DNA of 64,000 bases. Origin: Lysobacteraceae bacterium (GTDB lineage Bacteria > Pseudomonadota > Gammaproteobacteria > Xanthomonadales > Rhodanobacteraceae). The notes beneath the pieces were generated by a model. The model was not told the DNA's origin and searched no databases. It saw only the letters and a list, made by a program, of their open reading frames with translations. This document shows positions 49,657 to 58,620 of this stretch, piece after piece. The translations under genes and the position numbers were made by a program. The stretch covers positions 62,001 through 126,000 of the forward strand of contig SEHB01000005.1 of NCBI GenBank assembly GCA_004143945.1, given 5' to 3'. Every line of letters starts with the position of its first letter. Position 1 is the stretch's first letter.

Positions 49657-51075
49657 TCAAGTCGCGAAATACACGACGAGCGCGAACGCGGCGAGCACGC
49701 CGAGGCTCACGCGATCGGTCAGCGCGAACACGACCGGGTCGTCGTGCATGCGACCCGCGCGCGCGGTGCGCCAGACGCGCGCGAGCCAGTACGCGAGCAG
49801 CGGCGTCAGCAACCACAGCAGGTGCGGACTCGCGTAGAGCTGGGCGCTCTTCGTGCTGTCGATGTAGAACGCGAGCACGACCACGGCGAGCGCGCTGCTC
49901 GCGATGCCGGCGACGAGGATCGGCAAGCGGTGCGTGACGTGGTAGCCGCGTCCCGCGATGTGCGTGCCGGCGTCGGCAGCGACGCGATCCACTTCGGCGT
50001 AGCGCTTGACGAGTGCGAGTCCGAGGAACAGGAACAGCGAGAACGCGAGCAGCCACGACGAGATCTCGACCGGGATCGCCTCGCCGCCCGCGATGATGCG
50101 CAGCGTGTAGAGCGCCGACAGCGCGAGCACGTCGAGCACCGCGATGCGCTTGAGCACGAACGAGTACACGAGCGTGGTCGCGGCGTACGCGAGCAGGATC
50201 GGCAGGAAGCCCGCGGGCAGTTGCAGCCCGAGCACGATCGCGGCGGACACCAGCAGCGGCGCCGCGACGAGGCCTGCGACGAGCGGCAGCGTGCCGGCCG
50301 CGAACGGACGAAAGCGCTTGCGCGGATGGCGCCGGTCGGCGTCGAGATCGAGCAGGTCGTTGACGAGGTACGTCGCCGAGGCGCAGAGGCTGAACGCGAG
50401 GAACGCGACCAGCGTCGACGCGACCGCGGCCGCGTCGAACACGCGATGCGCGGCGAGCAGCGGAACGAACAACAGCAGGTTCTTCGACCACTGGTGCACG
50501 CGCAGCGCGCGCAGCCAGGCCTTGGGCCCCGCGTGGCGGCGTTCGAATGCGCGCTCGAACGCGGGCGTCGCGCGCACGCGGCGCAGCAGCCACGCGGGCG
50601 CGTTCGCGACGATCGCGTGGCGCGCATGGCGCCACACGGCGAGGTCGACCGGCGCGTTGCCGACGTAGTCGTAGCCCTGCCCGCCGAAGCGGGCATGCAG
50701 CAGCGCGGCCTTGCGCGTGCCACCGAGGTTGCGCACGCCGTCGCTCGCGAGCACTTCGTCGAAGCCGCCGACATGCGCAGCGACCTCGGACGCGAGGTGC
50801 TGGTCGGCCGCGCTGCAGAGCAGGCGCGGGCGACGCGCGTCGTCGCGCAGCCACGCGAGCACGCGTTCATCGTAGGGCAGTCGCGCGACGTCGAGGCGCG
50901 CGCGCCGCGCGATTTCCTGCTTCAGATGCGCGCGTCCGCGCAGCAGCCAGACGAAGAAGCACGCGAGCCAGAACGGATTGCGCCGCAGCAGCGCGAACGC
51001 CGATTCGACCAGCAGGTCCGAGTGGATCAGGGTGCCGTCGAGATCCACGCAGAGGGGGACGTCGTGTCGCTGCAT
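49657..51075 (-). CDS. HAD hydrolase-UbiA prenyltransferase fusion
   Basis: 472 aa. The N-terminal HAD domain (1-190) has the nucleophile motif CVDLDGTLIHSD and, later, GNAPVDLAVW. The C-terminal UbiA-family membrane domain (about 190-472) has NDLLDLDADRRHPRKRFRP, the first Asp-rich prenyl-diphosphate site, and about eight helices. The UbiA half is closest in style to decaprenyl-phosphate phosphoribosyltransferase-type enzymes, which prenylate a phosphorylated sugar; the HAD half could then act as the phosphatase. The actual substrates are unknown. Confidence 0.85.
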   Translation of the reverse strand: MQRHDVPLCVDLDGTLIHSDLLVESAFALLRRNPFWLACFFVWLLRGRAHLKQEIARRARLDVARLPYDERVLAWLRDDARRPRLLCSAADQHLASEVAAHVGGFDEVLASDGVRNLGGTRKAALLHARFGGQGYDYVGNAPVDLAVWRHARHAIVANAPAWLLRRVRATPAFERAFERRHAGPKAWLRALRVHQWSKNLLLFVPLLAAHRVFDAAAVASTLVAFLAFSLCASATYLVNDLLDLDADRRHPRKRFRPFAAGTLPLVAGLVAAPLLVSAAIVLGLQLPAGFLPILLAYAATTLVYSFVLKRIAVLDVLALSALYTLRIIAGGEAIPVEISSWLLAFSLFLFLGLALVKRYAEVDRVAADAGTHIAGRGYHVTHRLPILVAGIASSALAVVVLAFYIDSTKSAQLYASPHLLWLLTPLLAYWLARVWRTARAGRMHDDPVVFALTDRVSLGVLAAFALVVYFAT

Positions 51076-51198
51076 CGAAGGCCGCGCGCTCCGCGGGCGC
51101 GGAGGGCGCCGGGTCGCCGATCCTTGTCGATCGGTGCGACGGAAAGCAAGCGGACGGCCTGGAAGCAGGCGTGCCGACCGACCCTGCGGCCGTCCAGC

Positions 51199-51963
51199 CT
51201 ACCGGGCGGGTTCGCAGCCCCCGGATTCGGCGCGCGCGCGGTTGCGGTCGGCGATCGCGGCCTGGTCCGCGAGCCCGACCCACTTGAGGTACTTGCGCGC
51301 GACGCGGTCGCCGGCCGACTCGTCGGGCGCGAACGCACCGGCGAAGCGCGTCTTGCGGCAGTCGATCGGATTGCCGCGTTCCTCGATCTGCGCCCAGCGT
51401 TCCCTGGCCGCTTCGCGTTCGGTCGCGGGCGCGCTGGGAGGTGCGGCGATCGGGCCCTCGAGTCGGATCGATCCGTCCGGGTTGAACAATCGCGGTGCAG
51501 CCACCGCACCGCCCGCGCCGATGCGCGCGCGCATCGCGTCGCTGTCTTCGGCTGGCGCCTGCGGCGGCGGCGGACGCGTCTCGATCTCGGGTGCCTCCAC
51601 CGCGATGCGGCTTTCGCGCACGACGATCGGCGGCTCGGGCTCGGGCGGAGGCGGCGGGACGTCGGTGGGCAGTTCGTCGTGCAGGGTCACGCGGATCGGC
51701 TGCGCGATGGCTCGCGGATGCTTGTACGGTTTCATGCCGAGTGCGAAGCCCGCGAGTTCGACCACGGTGATCAGCAGCGCCAACAGGCCGCCGAGCCAGA
51801 GCAGGCGGCGGTCGCGAACGGGCTCGGCCCAGCGCAGGCTGCGCTGCCACGGCAGCGCGTCCGCCGCGAAGCGCAGCGCGCCCGGCTCGGCGAGATCGGG
51901 CAACGGACGGGCGACAGTCGGCGGCAGCATCGGACGCGACGAGGGAGGATGCTGCAGGCTCAA
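51199..51963 (-). CDS. Proline-rich single-pass membrane protein, TonB-like layout
   Basis: 254 aa. A short cytosolic N-terminus, one membrane helix (about 54-76: LLWLGGLLALLITVVELAGF), then a periplasmic Pro-rich stretch (TDVPPPPPEPEPPIV, RPPPPQAPAE) and a soluble C-terminal part with two Cys. The helix plus Pro-rich spacer resembles TonB, but the conserved TonB C-terminal YP motif is absent, so the C-terminal region must do something else. No family recognised. 123 bp from the UbiA-HAD gene on the same strand. Confidence 0.65.
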   Translation of the reverse strand: MSLQHPPSSRPMLPPTVARPLPDLAEPGALRFAADALPWQRSLRWAEPVRDRRLLWLGGLLALLITVVELAGFALGMKPYKHPRAIAQPIRVTLHDELPTDVPPPPPEPEPPIVVRESRIAVEAPEIETRPPPPQAPAEDSDAMRARIGAGGAVAAPRLFNPDGSIRLEGPIAAPPSAPATEREAARERWAQIEERGNPIDCRKTRFAGAFAPDESAGDRVARKYLKWVGLADQAAIADRNRARAESGGCEPAR

Positions 51964-52034
51964 GGCGGATCGGTGCGGGCGAGAGTCGCCGAAGCATAGC
52001 GATCGCGCGCTAAGGGCACGTTAACCCGAGCGCG

Positions 52035-52345
52035 GAGGTCTGGCCCTTCGACTCCGGCCTTCGGCCTGCGCTCAGGCCGAAGGATGGTTCAATCCCGTTC
52101 GCGCTGAGCGCAGCGCCCGAAGGGCGCGGAGTCGAAGCGTGTGCGAGCGGCGGCGTGGCGGCTGGCCCTTCGACTTCGGCCTTCGGCCTGCGCTCAGGGC
52201 GAACGGAGATTCCGATGGCGCTCGACCTTCGGCCTGCGCTCAGGGCGAACGGAGATGTCGATGGCGCTCGACCTTCGACCTGCGCCCGGGGCGAACGGAG
52301 ATTTCCACGGCGTTCGGTCTTCGGCCTGCGCTCAGGCCGAACGGA
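52035..52345. repeat. Second cluster of the TTCGACTCC/GCGCTCAG inverted repeats
   Basis: Same family as the array at 4376-5230. CCCTTCGACTCCGGCCTTCG then GCCTGCGCTCAGGCCGAAGG near 52045; CCGTTCGCGCTGAGCGCAGC near 52098; and four further GCCTGCGCTCAGG-type units (one reads CCTGCGCCCGG) to about 52345. The last unit runs 14 bp into the end of the alpha/beta-hydrolase gene, whose final codons it may supply. Confidence 0.8.
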
Positions 52346-53051
52346 TGTGCTGTGCGAGCCAGTCGGCCACGCGTTCGGCCGTGCGCGCCGCGCTGTGGCC
52401 GAGCAGCGGGCCGACGTGGCTCGCACCGGGAATGCGTTCGAAATCGGCTTCGAGCGTGGCCGCGAGCAGACCGGTGGAGTCGGCCGGCACGTCGGCGTCG
52501 TGCTCGCTCGCGAACACCAGCGCGGGACAGGCAGGGGCTTCGATCGGTACGCCCGCGCGAGCGTCGTCGAGTACCGCGCCTGATTCGTCGCGCCAGCGCC
52601 GGAACGCGTGCAGGCACGCCGCATCGTCCGAGTCGGGCATCGCACGCCGGGTCGAGGCGAAGCTGCGCCGGCTGCGCCAGGGCACCACCGAAGGCGAGGG
52701 CAGCGAGTCGACGAGGCCACTCGGCTGCAGCGGATTGACGAGCACCAGCGCCGCCGCGTCCACCTCGCGCACGACCGTGAGCGCGAGCAGGCCGCCGAGG
52801 CTCGCGCCGACCAGCACCGGTGGCTGCGACAGGCCGCGGCACCAGTCGATGACCTGAGCGCGGTATTCCTCGAAGCGCGTCGCCGCGAGGCCGCGAGGAT
52901 CGGGCAGGAGGTCGGGCGCGAACACCTCGTGTCCGCGCGCGCCGAGCACGCGCGCCCAGATCGCCCATTCCCAGCCGCCTCCGCCGGCGCCGTGCACGCA
53001 GACCACACAGCCCGCGCCTCCCTGTCCTTCGCGCATTGCGTCTTGACCCAT
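52332..53051 (-). CDS. Alpha/beta hydrolase
   Basis: 239 aa. The oxyanion region CVVCVHGAGGGGWEWAIW (about 15-32), nucleophile elbow VLVGASLGGLLAL (Ser about 84), probable acid in FASEHDADVPADS and base in IPGASHVG give a complete hydrolase triad. Close in layout to small esterases and lactonases; the substrate is unknown. The last codons (HIRSA) lie within the repeat at 52035-52345. Confidence 0.85.
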   Translation of the reverse strand: MGQDAMREGQGGAGCVVCVHGAGGGGWEWAIWARVLGARGHEVFAPDLLPDPRGLAATRFEEYRAQVIDWCRGLSQPPVLVGASLGGLLALTVVREVDAAALVLVNPLQPSGLVDSLPSPSVVPWRSRRSFASTRRAMPDSDDAACLHAFRRWRDESGAVLDDARAGVPIEAPACPALVFASEHDADVPADSTGLLAATLEADFERIPGASHVGPLLGHSAARTAERVADWLAQHIRSA

Positions 53052-53189
53052 CCGCCCGATGGGTCAAGTCTATGCCGGTCGGCGCGCCCGCGCCGCCGCC
53101 CGCCATGACGTCCGAGTGGCGAATGCCCGCACGGTCCTGCCGCGCGGACACCATGACGGCCTCGCCCACGCAGACGGGAGGCACGAGTC

Positions 53190-55238
53190 ATGCCCTATTC
53201 CACCGATGGCATCCGCAACATCGCCCTGGCAGGCCAGGCGAGCGCCGGCAAAACCACGTTGTTCGAAGCCCTGCTGCATGCCGGCGGCGCGATCCAGACG
53301 GCAGGCACGATCGAGCGCGGCAGCACCGTCTCCGACCACGATCCGATGGAACGGGAACGCGGGCATTCGATGGCCGCCTCGATCGCCTCGGTCGACCTCG
53401 GCGACGTGCACGTGAACCTCATCGACACTCCGGGCCTGCCGGACTTCCGCGGACCCACGCTGTCGGCGCTGGCCGCGGTCGAGACCTGCGCGATCGTCGT
53501 CGATGCGGTCACCGGCATCGGCCATTCGACGCGACGGCTCATGGACCGCGCGCGCGCGCGCAAACTCTGCCGCCTCCTCGTCGTCAACAAGATCGACCAC
53601 GACGGCGTCGATCTCGAAGGCGTGGTCGAGGCGCTGCGCGACGAATTCGGCGCCGAGTGCCTGCCGATCAACCTGCCGGCGCAGGGGCGCACGCGCGTCG
53701 TCGACTGCTTCTTCGAGCCGACCGGCGATGCGGATTTCTCCTCGGTCGCGGCCGCGCACCAGCAGATCATCGACCAGGTCGTCGAGATCAACGAGTCGGT
53801 GATGGGGCGCTACCTCGACGAAGGCGAGTCCGGCCTTTCGGGCCAGGAACTGCACGACGCGTTCGAACAGTGCCTGCGCGAGGGCCACCTCGTGCCGATC
53901 TGCTTCGTGTCGGCGCGCAGCGGCACCGGCGTCAGGGAGCTGCTCGACCTCGCGGCGAAGCTGTTGCCGAATCCGCGCGAGGGCAACCCGCCGCCGTTCG
54001 AAAAAGGCACCGGCGCGGCGGCGAAGCCGATCGAGGCCGTCCCCGATCCGGCGCGCCACGTGATCGCGGACGTGTTCAAGATCGTCAACGACCCGTTCGT
54101 CGGCAAGCTCAGCGTGTTCCGCGTCTACCAGGGCACGGTGCGACGCGATACCCAGCTCTTCATCGACGACGGCAAGAAGCCGTTCAAGGTCGGCCACCTG
54201 TTCAAGCTCAAGGGCAAGGACCACGTCGAAGTCGAGCACGCGATCCCGGGTGACATCGCGGCGGTCGCGAAGGTCGAGGAGATCCACTTCGATGCGGTGC
54301 TGCACGATTCGCACGACGAGGACCAGATCCATCTCGCACCGCTCGACTTCCCGCTGCCGATGTTCGGCCTCGCGGTGCAACCTGCGCACAAGGGCCAGGA
54401 ACAGAAGCTCGCGACCGCGCTGCAGCGGCTCGGCGAAGAGGATCCGTGCTTCCGCATCGAGCACAACAAGGAACTCAACGAGACGATCATCCGCGGGCTG
54501 TCGAACCTGCACCTGAAACTCATGCTCGAGCGCATGAAGGAGCGCTACGGCGTCGAGGTGACGACGCGGCCGCCGCGCATCGCCTACCGCGAGACGGTCG
54601 GCGCGACCGCCGAAGGCCACCACCGCCACAAGAAGCAGACCGGTGGCGCGGGCCAGTTCGGCGAAGTGTTCCTGCGCATCGAGCCGCTGCCGCGCGGCAG
54701 CGGGTTCGAGTTCGCCGACGAGGTCAAGGGCGGCACCATCCCTGGCCAGTTCATCCCCGCGGTCGAGAAGGGCGTGCGCCAGGTGCTCGAGCACGGCGCG
54801 GTCGCGGGTTACCAGATGCAGGACGTGCGCGTGATCGTCTACGACGGCAAGTACCATCCGGTCGACTCGAAGGAGGTCGCGTTCGTGTCCGCGGGCAAGA
54901 AGGCGTTCCTCGACGCGATCACCAAGGCGCGGCCGCAGGTGCTCGAACCGATCGTCAACCTCGACGTCTTCGTGCCCGATGCGCACATGGGCGACGTCAC
55001 CGGCGGCCTCGCGGGCAAGCGCGCGCGCATCAACGGCACCGATTCGCTGCGCGGCGGCGAGATCATCATCAAGGCGCAGGTGCCGCTCGCCGAAGTGTCC
55101 GACTACCAGACCGAGCTCAAGGCGATGACGGGCGGCCAGGGCCGCTATGCGATCGAGTTCAGCCACTACGAACCGGTACCGCCGCAGGTGCAGAAGCAGC
55201 TGACCGAGGCGTACAAGCCGCATCCCGAGGAAGACTGA
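53190..55238 (+). CDS. fusA2: EF-G-like translational GTPase (second EF-G)
   Basis: 682 aa with GGGAGGC 8 nt upstream. G1 GQASAGKTTL (about 15-24), switch region with MERERGHSM where EF-G has RERGIT, G3 DTPGLPD, G4 NKID, then domains II-V including TGGAGQFGEVFLRIEP and GYQMQDVRVIVYDGKYHPVD. The usual str-operon context (rpsL, rpsG, tuf) is absent, so this is a paralogue. EF-G2-type proteins can act in translocation or recycling under particular conditions; its role here is not known. Confidence 0.88.
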   Translation: MPYSTDGIRNIALAGQASAGKTTLFEALLHAGGAIQTAGTIERGSTVSDHDPMERERGHSMAASIASVDLGDVHVNLIDTPGLPDFRGPTLSALAAVETCAIVVDAVTGIGHSTRRLMDRARARKLCRLLVVNKIDHDGVDLEGVVEALRDEFGAECLPINLPAQGRTRVVDCFFEPTGDADFSSVAAAHQQIIDQVVEINESVMGRYLDEGESGLSGQELHDAFEQCLREGHLVPICFVSARSGTGVRELLDLAAKLLPNPREGNPPPFEKGTGAAAKPIEAVPDPARHVIADVFKIVNDPFVGKLSVFRVYQGTVRRDTQLFIDDGKKPFKVGHLFKLKGKDHVEVEHAIPGDIAAVAKVEEIHFDAVLHDSHDEDQIHLAPLDFPLPMFGLAVQPAHKGQEQKLATALQRLGEEDPCFRIEHNKELNETIIRGLSNLHLKLMLERMKERYGVEVTTRPPRIAYRETVGATAEGHHRHKKQTGGAGQFGEVFLRIEPLPRGSGFEFADEVKGGTIPGQFIPAVEKGVRQVLEHGAVAGYQMQDVRVIVYDGKYHPVDSKEVAFVSAGKKAFLDAITKARPQVLEPIVNLDVFVPDAHMGDVTGGLAGKRARINGTDSLRGGEIIIKAQVPLAEVSDYQTELKAMTGGQGRYAIEFSHYEPVPPQVQKQLTEAYKPHPEED

Positions 55239-55385
55239 GGGAAAGCCGGGATCCGGGATCGGGGATTGGTGAAAGCCGGCGCCGATTCGTCGGGAATCGC
55301 GCCCGGCGTCGATCCATGACCATTGGCGGGTCGTTCGTGCGCGTATCGAGCAGATCCATCCGTGCAACCTACCGGGGAGGACGCC

Positions 55386-55952
55386 ATGATTCCGCTTGCA
55401 GGGCTTTGGCTTCCGATCGTTCTGTCGGCCGTGTTCGTGTTCATCGCGAGCTCGATCATCCACATGCTGCTGAAGTGGCACCTGCCCGACTACCGCGGCT
55501 TCAGCAACGAGGACGAAGTGCTCGCGGCCATCCGCAAGGGCAATCCGTCGCCGGGCATCCACATGTTGCCGTTCTGCAAGGACATGAAGGACATGGCGAG
55601 CCCGGACATGCTCGCGAAGTTCCGCCAGGGGCCGACCGGCAAGATGATCCTGCGCGCGGGTGCCGCGCCTTCGATGGGCAAGCCGCTGCTGCAGTGGTTC
55701 GTGCTGTGCCTGGTCGTGTCGCTGCTGTGCGCGGTGCTGGCGGCGGCTGCGCTGCCCGCGGGCGCCTCGTTGCGGCAGGTGCTGCATCTCACCGGCATCG
55801 CCGCGTTCATGGCATACGGCTTCGGCGCGTTCATCCAGGGCATCTGGTGGGGCCAGCCCTGGGGCGCGGTCGCGAAGGACGCACTTGACGGCCTGATCTT
55901 CGCGCTCGTGACCGGCGCGACGTTCGGATGGCTCTGGCCGCAAGCCGCGTAA
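55386..55952 (+). CDS. Uncharacterised three-helix membrane protein
   Basis: 188 aa from ATG 55386, with GGGGAGG 6-7 nt upstream. Membrane helices at about 7-27, 113-137 and 143-185. Between them is a conserved-looking cytosolic part (HLPDYRGFSNEDEVLAAIRK, PGIHMLPFCKDMKDMASPDM). I recognise the sequence type as a conserved hypothetical but no function. 147 bp after fusA2; the gap holds a GGGATCCGGGATCGGGGATT word. Confidence 0.75.
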   Translation: MIPLAGLWLPIVLSAVFVFIASSIIHMLLKWHLPDYRGFSNEDEVLAAIRKGNPSPGIHMLPFCKDMKDMASPDMLAKFRQGPTGKMILRAGAAPSMGKPLLQWFVLCLVVSLLCAVLAAAALPAGASLRQVLHLTGIAAFMAYGFGAFIQGIWWGQPWGAVAKDALDGLIFALVTGATFGWLWPQAA

Positions 55953-56032
55953 CCCCGACGCAAGCGGCCGCGCGATGATCCGCGCGGCCGCGCTTCCACG
56001 TAGATGGCTGCACACCCTGCGGAATGCCAGCC

Positions 56033-56590
56033 ATGAAATCTCTGCTCTCGCTGCTGCTCCTCGTTGCCGCCGTCGACTTCACGTCCGCCACGCCAGCGGC
56101 TTCTTCCGCCGCCAGCGGCTGCGCCGCCCTCTTCCGCGAACGAGTCGCCGCGGATCTCGACCTTCCCTACGACACCTTCGACCAGACCGAAGGACATGGC
56201 TTCCGCATCCTGGCCGCCGCCGGCTGCCCTGCCGAAGCCGCCGACCTGATCGAAGCCTGGATCGCGAAGAACAAGACGACCCGGCGCAGCCTCGACTGGC
56301 ACATCGCGCAGATGCGCGCCGAGGCGGGCGCCACCGAGGCCGCGATCGCGGCGGCGCGACGCTCGCTGATCAGCGCGGACGAAGCGCGCACGAATGCGTT
56401 CAAGTGGAACGACTACGTGCTCGCGGTCATCGCCTTCCTGCAGCGGGACCGCGCCGCATTCGACCGCCATCGCGACGTGCTCGCCGCGGCTGCCGACGCG
56501 CACGCGGGCAATGCGATGAACCTGCGCTTCATCGATCGCCTCGAAGCCGGCTTCGGCGGCAGCTATGCCGCCGCGCTCGCTGCGCAGTAG
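56033..56590 (+). CDS. Small secreted hypothetical protein
   Basis: 185 aa from ATG 56033 (MKSLLSLLLLVAAVDFTSAT); ATG 56024, three codons upstream, is equally possible. After the signal peptide come two Cys (SGCAALF, AAGCPAEAA) and an all-helical domain that resembles tetratricopeptide-like repeats (AADLIEAWIAKNKTTRRSLD, WHIAQMRAEAGATEAAIAAA). No known family. 80 bp downstream of the membrane protein and possibly co-transcribed. Confidence 0.7.
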   Translation: MKSLLSLLLLVAAVDFTSATPAASSAASGCAALFRERVAADLDLPYDTFDQTEGHGFRILAAAGCPAEAADLIEAWIAKNKTTRRSLDWHIAQMRAEAGATEAAIAAARRSLISADEARTNAFKWNDYVLAVIAFLQRDRAAFDRHRDVLAAAADAHAGNAMNLRFIDRLEAGFGGSYAAALAAQ

Positions 56591-56668
56591 GCACGCGACG
56601 CGGCGTGGCCGACTCGCTTCGCGTCCTGCAGGCGCAGCCCGCTCTGCTGTGCGCCTCTATCCTGCTTC

Positions 56669-56925
56669 GTGGGAGGGGCCTCAGCCCCGAGCTCTTCGCG
56701 CGATCCATTCGGGACTGAAGTCCCTCCCACAAGAAGCCAACTGCCCCACCAAATGGCGCTGGCCTGGGCTGTCGTGGGAGGGGCTTCAGCCCCGAGCCCT
56801 TCGCGCGATCCATTCGGGACTGAAGTCCCTCCCACAAGAAGCCAACTGCCCGACCAAATGGCGCTGGCCTGTGCTGTCGTGGGAGGGGCTTCAGCCCCGA
56901 GCCCTTCGCGCGATCCATCGGACTG
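56669..56925. repeat. 105-bp tandem repeat with internal palindrome
   Basis: Copies begin GTGGGAGGGGCTTCAGCCCC (first copy CCTCAG) at 56669, 56774 and 56879, a period of exactly 105 bp; the third is truncated. Inside each, CGGGACTGAAGTCCCTCCCA is the near-inverse of the beginning, so each unit forms a long stem. The spacer AAGCCAACTGCCCxACCAAA is also repeated. This fills the 385-bp gap between the small secreted gene and the EamA gene; the rest of the gap shows no gene. Confidence 0.9.
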
Positions 56926-56975
56926 AAGGGTGACGCACGGGTCGCCGGCGCCGCGCTGCACGTCGGCGGCCCTTG

Positions 56976-57881
56976 CTAGGCGGTGCGCCGTGCGGCGGGG
57001 CGGTACGAGCCGACGAAAATGCCGAGCAGCGACAGCGCGACCCCGACCCAGTCCATCGAACGGGTCGGACGCGCGAACAGGATCACGTCGAACACGAACG
57101 ACAGCGCGGGCTGCAGCAGCAGCAGGAGTCCGATCAACGATGCCGGCAATCGCGGCATCGCGCGCGTGAGCAGCACCCAACCCAGTACCTGGCCGAAGAA
57201 CGCGAGGCCGAGCAGCGCTGACCCGCTCTGCAGGTCCGGGATCGCGAAACGCTCGCGCTCGAACAGCGCGACGAGGCCGAGGATCACTGCACTCACGAGG
57301 CTGCTCACGCAGAGCAGCTGCGCCGGGTGCAGCCGCACGTGGCCCGCGCGCTGCGCGTGTCGCGTCGACAGCATGTACAGCGCATAGGCGAAGCCGGTGA
57401 CGACGCCGAGCACCACACCGAGCCGGTAGCGCGCGTCGAACGCGTTCCAGTCGAGTCCGACCAGCAGGTAGAGGCCGACGAACGCGAGCGCGACGCCCGT
57501 GAGGAACTGCCAACCGAGCTTCTCGCGATACCAGAGCCAGCCCGCGAGCGCCATCAGGAACACCTGGAAGTTGCCGAGCAGGGTCGCGAGGCCGGGGCCG
57601 ACGTACAGGATGCTCCGGTGCCACATCACGAGGTCGATCGCGAAGGCTGCGCCCGGCAGCAGCAGCCAGCCAAGGTCGCTCCAGCGCACGCGCTGCCACT
57701 GCCGCGTCGCGACCAGCCACGCGAGCAGCATCAAGCCGCCGAACGCCATGCGGTAGAAGCCCGATACCGTCGGGCCGACATGCGCGACCTTGACGAAGAT
57801 GCTGGTGGTGCTGATTGCGCAGGCGCCGACGATCATCTGGATCAGCGCCTGGCGCTCGACGCCCGGCGATCCGGCGGTCAT
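56976..57881 (-). CDS. EamA/DMT-family transporter
   Basis: 301 aa from ATG 57881, overlapping the TGA of the GST gene (ATGA). Ten predicted membrane helices in two EamA halves: STTSIFVKVAHVGPTVSGFY and AFAIDLVMWHRSILYVGPGL in the first half, LIGLLLLLQPALSFVFDVIL in the second. Drug/metabolite-type exporter; the substrate is unknown. Probably co-translated with the glutathione transferase. Confidence 0.88.
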   Translation of the reverse strand: MTAGSPGVERQALIQMIVGACAISTTSIFVKVAHVGPTVSGFYRMAFGGLMLLAWLVATRQWQRVRWSDLGWLLLPGAAFAIDLVMWHRSILYVGPGLATLLGNFQVFLMALAGWLWYREKLGWQFLTGVALAFVGLYLLVGLDWNAFDARYRLGVVLGVVTGFAYALYMLSTRHAQRAGHVRLHPAQLLCVSSLVSAVILGLVALFERERFAIPDLQSGSALLGLAFFGQVLGWVLLTRAMPRLPASLIGLLLLLQPALSFVFDVILFARPTRSMDWVGVALSLLGIFVGSYRPAARRTA

Positions 57882-58561
57882 GCAACCTCGTCCGTCGCAG
57901 CGAGCGTCTCGGGTTCGTTCGCGGCCGCGTCCAGCCACTCCTGCATCGCGGGCAGCGCGAGCAGCGCCCGGGTCCACGCCCGTGCTCCGTCGTCGATCTC
58001 GATCCCGTAGCTCCGGAAGCGCATCGCGACCGGCGCGTACATCGCATCGGCGATCGAGAACGCCCCGAACAGGAACGGTCCGCCGTCGCCGAAGCGCGCG
58101 CGGCAATCGCGCCAGAGTGCGAGCACCCGCGCGACGTCACGCTGCACCTCGGCCGGCAGCGCGAGGCCGGCGCTGCGCCGCCGGCAGTTCATCGGCATGC
58201 GCGCACGCAGGGCCGCGAAGCCCGCGTGCATCTCGGCGCTGGCCGCGCGCGCGACCGCTCGCGCGTGCCGCGATGCCGGCCAGCCGGCTCCGCCGAGGAA
58301 CGCCTCGTTCGCGTACTCGCAGATCGCGAGCGAGTCCCACAGTACGAGCTCGCCATGGCGCATCGCGGGGACCGTGCGCGTCGGCGACCACCGGCCGATC
58401 GCATCCGCGAAGGCCGGCGTGTCGAGGGGCAACCGCACTTCGTCGAAGTCGACGCCGTGGTGGCGCAGCAGCAACCACGGGCGCAACGACCAGGACGAGT
58501 AGTTCTTGTTGCCGATCACGAGGATCGGACGCTCGATCGTGGCCATCGGCATGGGACGCAC
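57878..58561 (-). CDS. Glutathione S-transferase family protein
   Basis: 227 aa. The N-terminal thioredoxin-like domain begins PILVIGNKNYSSWSLRPWLL, with a Ser in the usual catalytic position, and continues with TVPAMRHGELVLWDSLAICE containing the cis-Pro and the ES/DS glutathione-binding pair. The C-terminal domain is all helical with FSIADAMYAPVAMRF. The likely substrate is an electrophile or lignin-type ether, but this is not determined. Operon with the EamA exporter. Confidence 0.88.
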   Translation of the reverse strand: MRPMPMATIERPILVIGNKNYSSWSLRPWLLLRHHGVDFDEVRLPLDTPAFADAIGRWSPTRTVPAMRHGELVLWDSLAICEYANEAFLGGAGWPASRHARAVARAASAEMHAGFAALRARMPMNCRRRSAGLALPAEVQRDVARVLALWRDCRARFGDGGPFLFGAFSIADAMYAPVAMRFRSYGIEIDDGARAWTRALLALPAMQEWLDAAANEPETLAATDEVA

Positions 58562-58620
58562 GCGGTCGCAGGGGCGGCGAGACTAGCAGAACGGGGCGGT
58601 GCTGCCGCGTGCCGGTCGAC

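Noticed and set aside
53070-56015. 981-codon open frame opposite fusA2 and its neighbour
   Set aside because: Spans two real genes and their gap, contains no recognisable domain, and has the composition of an antisense shadow.
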